Origin: FEB-10 sp963710645
Lineage (GTDB): Bacteria > Acidobacteriota > Thermoanaerobaculia > Thermoanaerobaculales > Sulfomarinibacteraceae
DNA length: 64,000 bases
Assembly (NCBI GenBank): GCA_963710645.1
Contig: CAVQBD010000005.1
Span: 40,196 to 104,195, forward strand
Reading direction: 5' to 3'
Shown: positions 63,004 through 64,000 of the stretch, piece by piece
Numbering within the stretch: the first letter of the stretch is position 1
How the letters are laid out: each line of letters begins with the position of its first letter
Made by a program: the position numbers and the translations under genes
Notes under the pieces: model-generated
The model's input: only the letters and a program-made list of their open reading frames with translations
Told to the model about the DNA's origin: nothing
The model's database searches: none

Positions 63004-64000
63004 CTACAGAACCTTGAGCGAAATCATGAACTCGTTGGACGCCTTCATGCCCTCGGAGAAGGCCTGGGCGTAGCCGAGTGACAGGGTCATATCGAGACGC
63101 GAGAGCATGGTGAACCGGAGGTCGAACTGGACTCCAACGTCTCCGACCTCACGGCGCTCCTGTTTGCTCGTCCCAACTCGTCACGATACCGTTGGTGAAC
63201 AACGATGGGCGGACCCAGGTGATGAAGAAACCCGGCCACCTGACGCGACGAAATCGAATGGGTGGAAGATTCCACTCGAGCATCGCCTTGGTGAACGTCT
63301 GCCCACCGATAGCGTTCAGATCGACGCCGGGGAAGCTGTACCACTCGTGGTAGCGCTTGATGGATCCGTCATCCACATAGTTGTTGCCGAAACCGCCAAA
63401 AAAGAAGAAGGCGAAGGGATCGTCGGCATCCCCGTGGGCATACCCGGCATCGGTGCGCAGCCAGATGGAGGAATGCCGGATGGGGAGGGCGAAACCGATG
63501 TCGAAAGCGCCGCGAATCAGGGGAATCGCCTTCCCGTTGACGTAGTTGTTGGCGGCGACGAGCTCCCAGGTGTGGCCCTTCTCGTCGTCCACATGCCCCA
63601 GCGAGGAGCGCACGTTGCTGTAATGCAGTTCGGCCTGCGACCACGCCAGCGTGTCGTAGGGCGAGGGTACGTTCGGCGTCCCCGGGAACCTGCTCCAAGC
63701 CCCCGAAGAAGGCGGTGTCCAGGTTGAGCTCCAACCTCCTCGGTTTGTCGAAGATGAGGTTCTTGTCCCAACCGACTTCCGCCGAGTACCCCTTGAGGCC
63801 TCGATAGGTGGGGCCGAAGAGGTCATAAAAGTCGGCGTTGTTGTACTTGAGGGCAACCGACCAGTTGTAGCGTTCGTAGTCAAGCTCGAGGTGCAGTCGC
63901 TCATCGGAGTCGAGCGTGTTGTCGGGTGTGTACGAGGCGGTGAAATTCACCCGATTGAGCATCATCGGATCGGAGAAGTTCATGCGGAATCCGATGCCTG
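63004..64000 (-). pseudogene. Outer-membrane β-barrel protein, C-terminal part, two frameshifts
   Basis: Running off the right edge, the minus strand encodes alternating amphipathic strands (MLNRVNFTASYTPDNTLDSD, LELDYERYNWSVALKYNN, RLELNLDTAFFGGLEQVPG), then after a frame change near 63685 AELHYSNVRSSLGHVDDEKG, IRHSSIWLRTDAGYAHGDAD and FFGGFGNNYVDDGSIKRYHE, and after another near 63160 the final strands (FTMLSRLDMTLSLGYAQAF, ending FMISLKVL, stop at 63004). The gene resembles the barrel end of large TolB- or surface-antigen-type outer-membrane proteins. The N-terminal part is outside the window. Confidence 0.72.

Overview
The window is GC-rich DNA from a Gram-negative-type bacterium. It has outer-membrane and periplasmic proteins (a LolA-like chaperone, a β-barrel protein, a Cpx-like envelope system, PBP4) and no rRNA or tRNA gene that I recognise. 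The gene mix (secreted S8 and trypsin-like proteases with a shared C-terminal module, a Ser/Thr kinase fused to a β-propeller, DUF4388 and DUF3014 proteins, a DprE1/DprE2-like pair) and the repeat-filled gaps between genes suggest an Acidobacteriota lineage of the Thermoanaerobaculia type. That placement is inference, not proof.

Layout. 0-8 kb: an ABC-transporter ATPase cut at the left edge, a ROK kinase, a family 2 glycosyltransferase, a DUF4388/GAF-like protein, pyrD, a TerC membrane protein, and an HD-domain gene coupled to a small exported protein. 7.5-11 kb: a tightly coupled operon SDR (DprE2-like) - FAD oxidase (DprE1-like) - PBP4. 11-18 kb: a deacetylase-superfamily protein, TraB/GumN, a glutamine amidotransferase, a cyclophilin and a secreted trypsin-like protease. 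18-28 kb: a tandem RNase H coupled to an SDR, a Tat-type epimerase, an NTT/MFS transporter, a DEDDy exonuclease, RidA, asnA, an SDR and an FAH-family protein. 28-34 kb: a subtilase with two BACON domains and a penicillin-acylase-family hydrolase. 34-43 kb: dnaE, a TPR mini-gene in an AT-rich pocket, a polyprenyl synthase, a LolA-like protein and purH. 43-50 kb: the kinase-propeller gene bracketed by 300-bp direct repeats, DUF3014, nikR, a disulfide oxidoreductase and a TerB-like protein. 50-59 kb: leuS, a CpxA/CpxR/Spy-like envelope-stress cluster, an AbrB-Doc toxin-antitoxin pair and a YgjV-GNAT fusion. 60-64 kb: a decayed IS3-family element, a broken PrsW-like gene and a broken outer-membrane protein gene.

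The most unusual feature is the intergenic DNA. Several families of palindromic or inverted-repeat elements and heptanucleotide tandem repeats occupy almost every gap. One palindromic element appears to sit in frame inside the protein kinase domain, and another has a second palindrome nested in it. Other points of note are an RNase HI with a duplicated, catalytically dead second domain, a C-terminal module shared by two unrelated secreted proteases, and a cluster of frameshifts confined to the last 4 kb.
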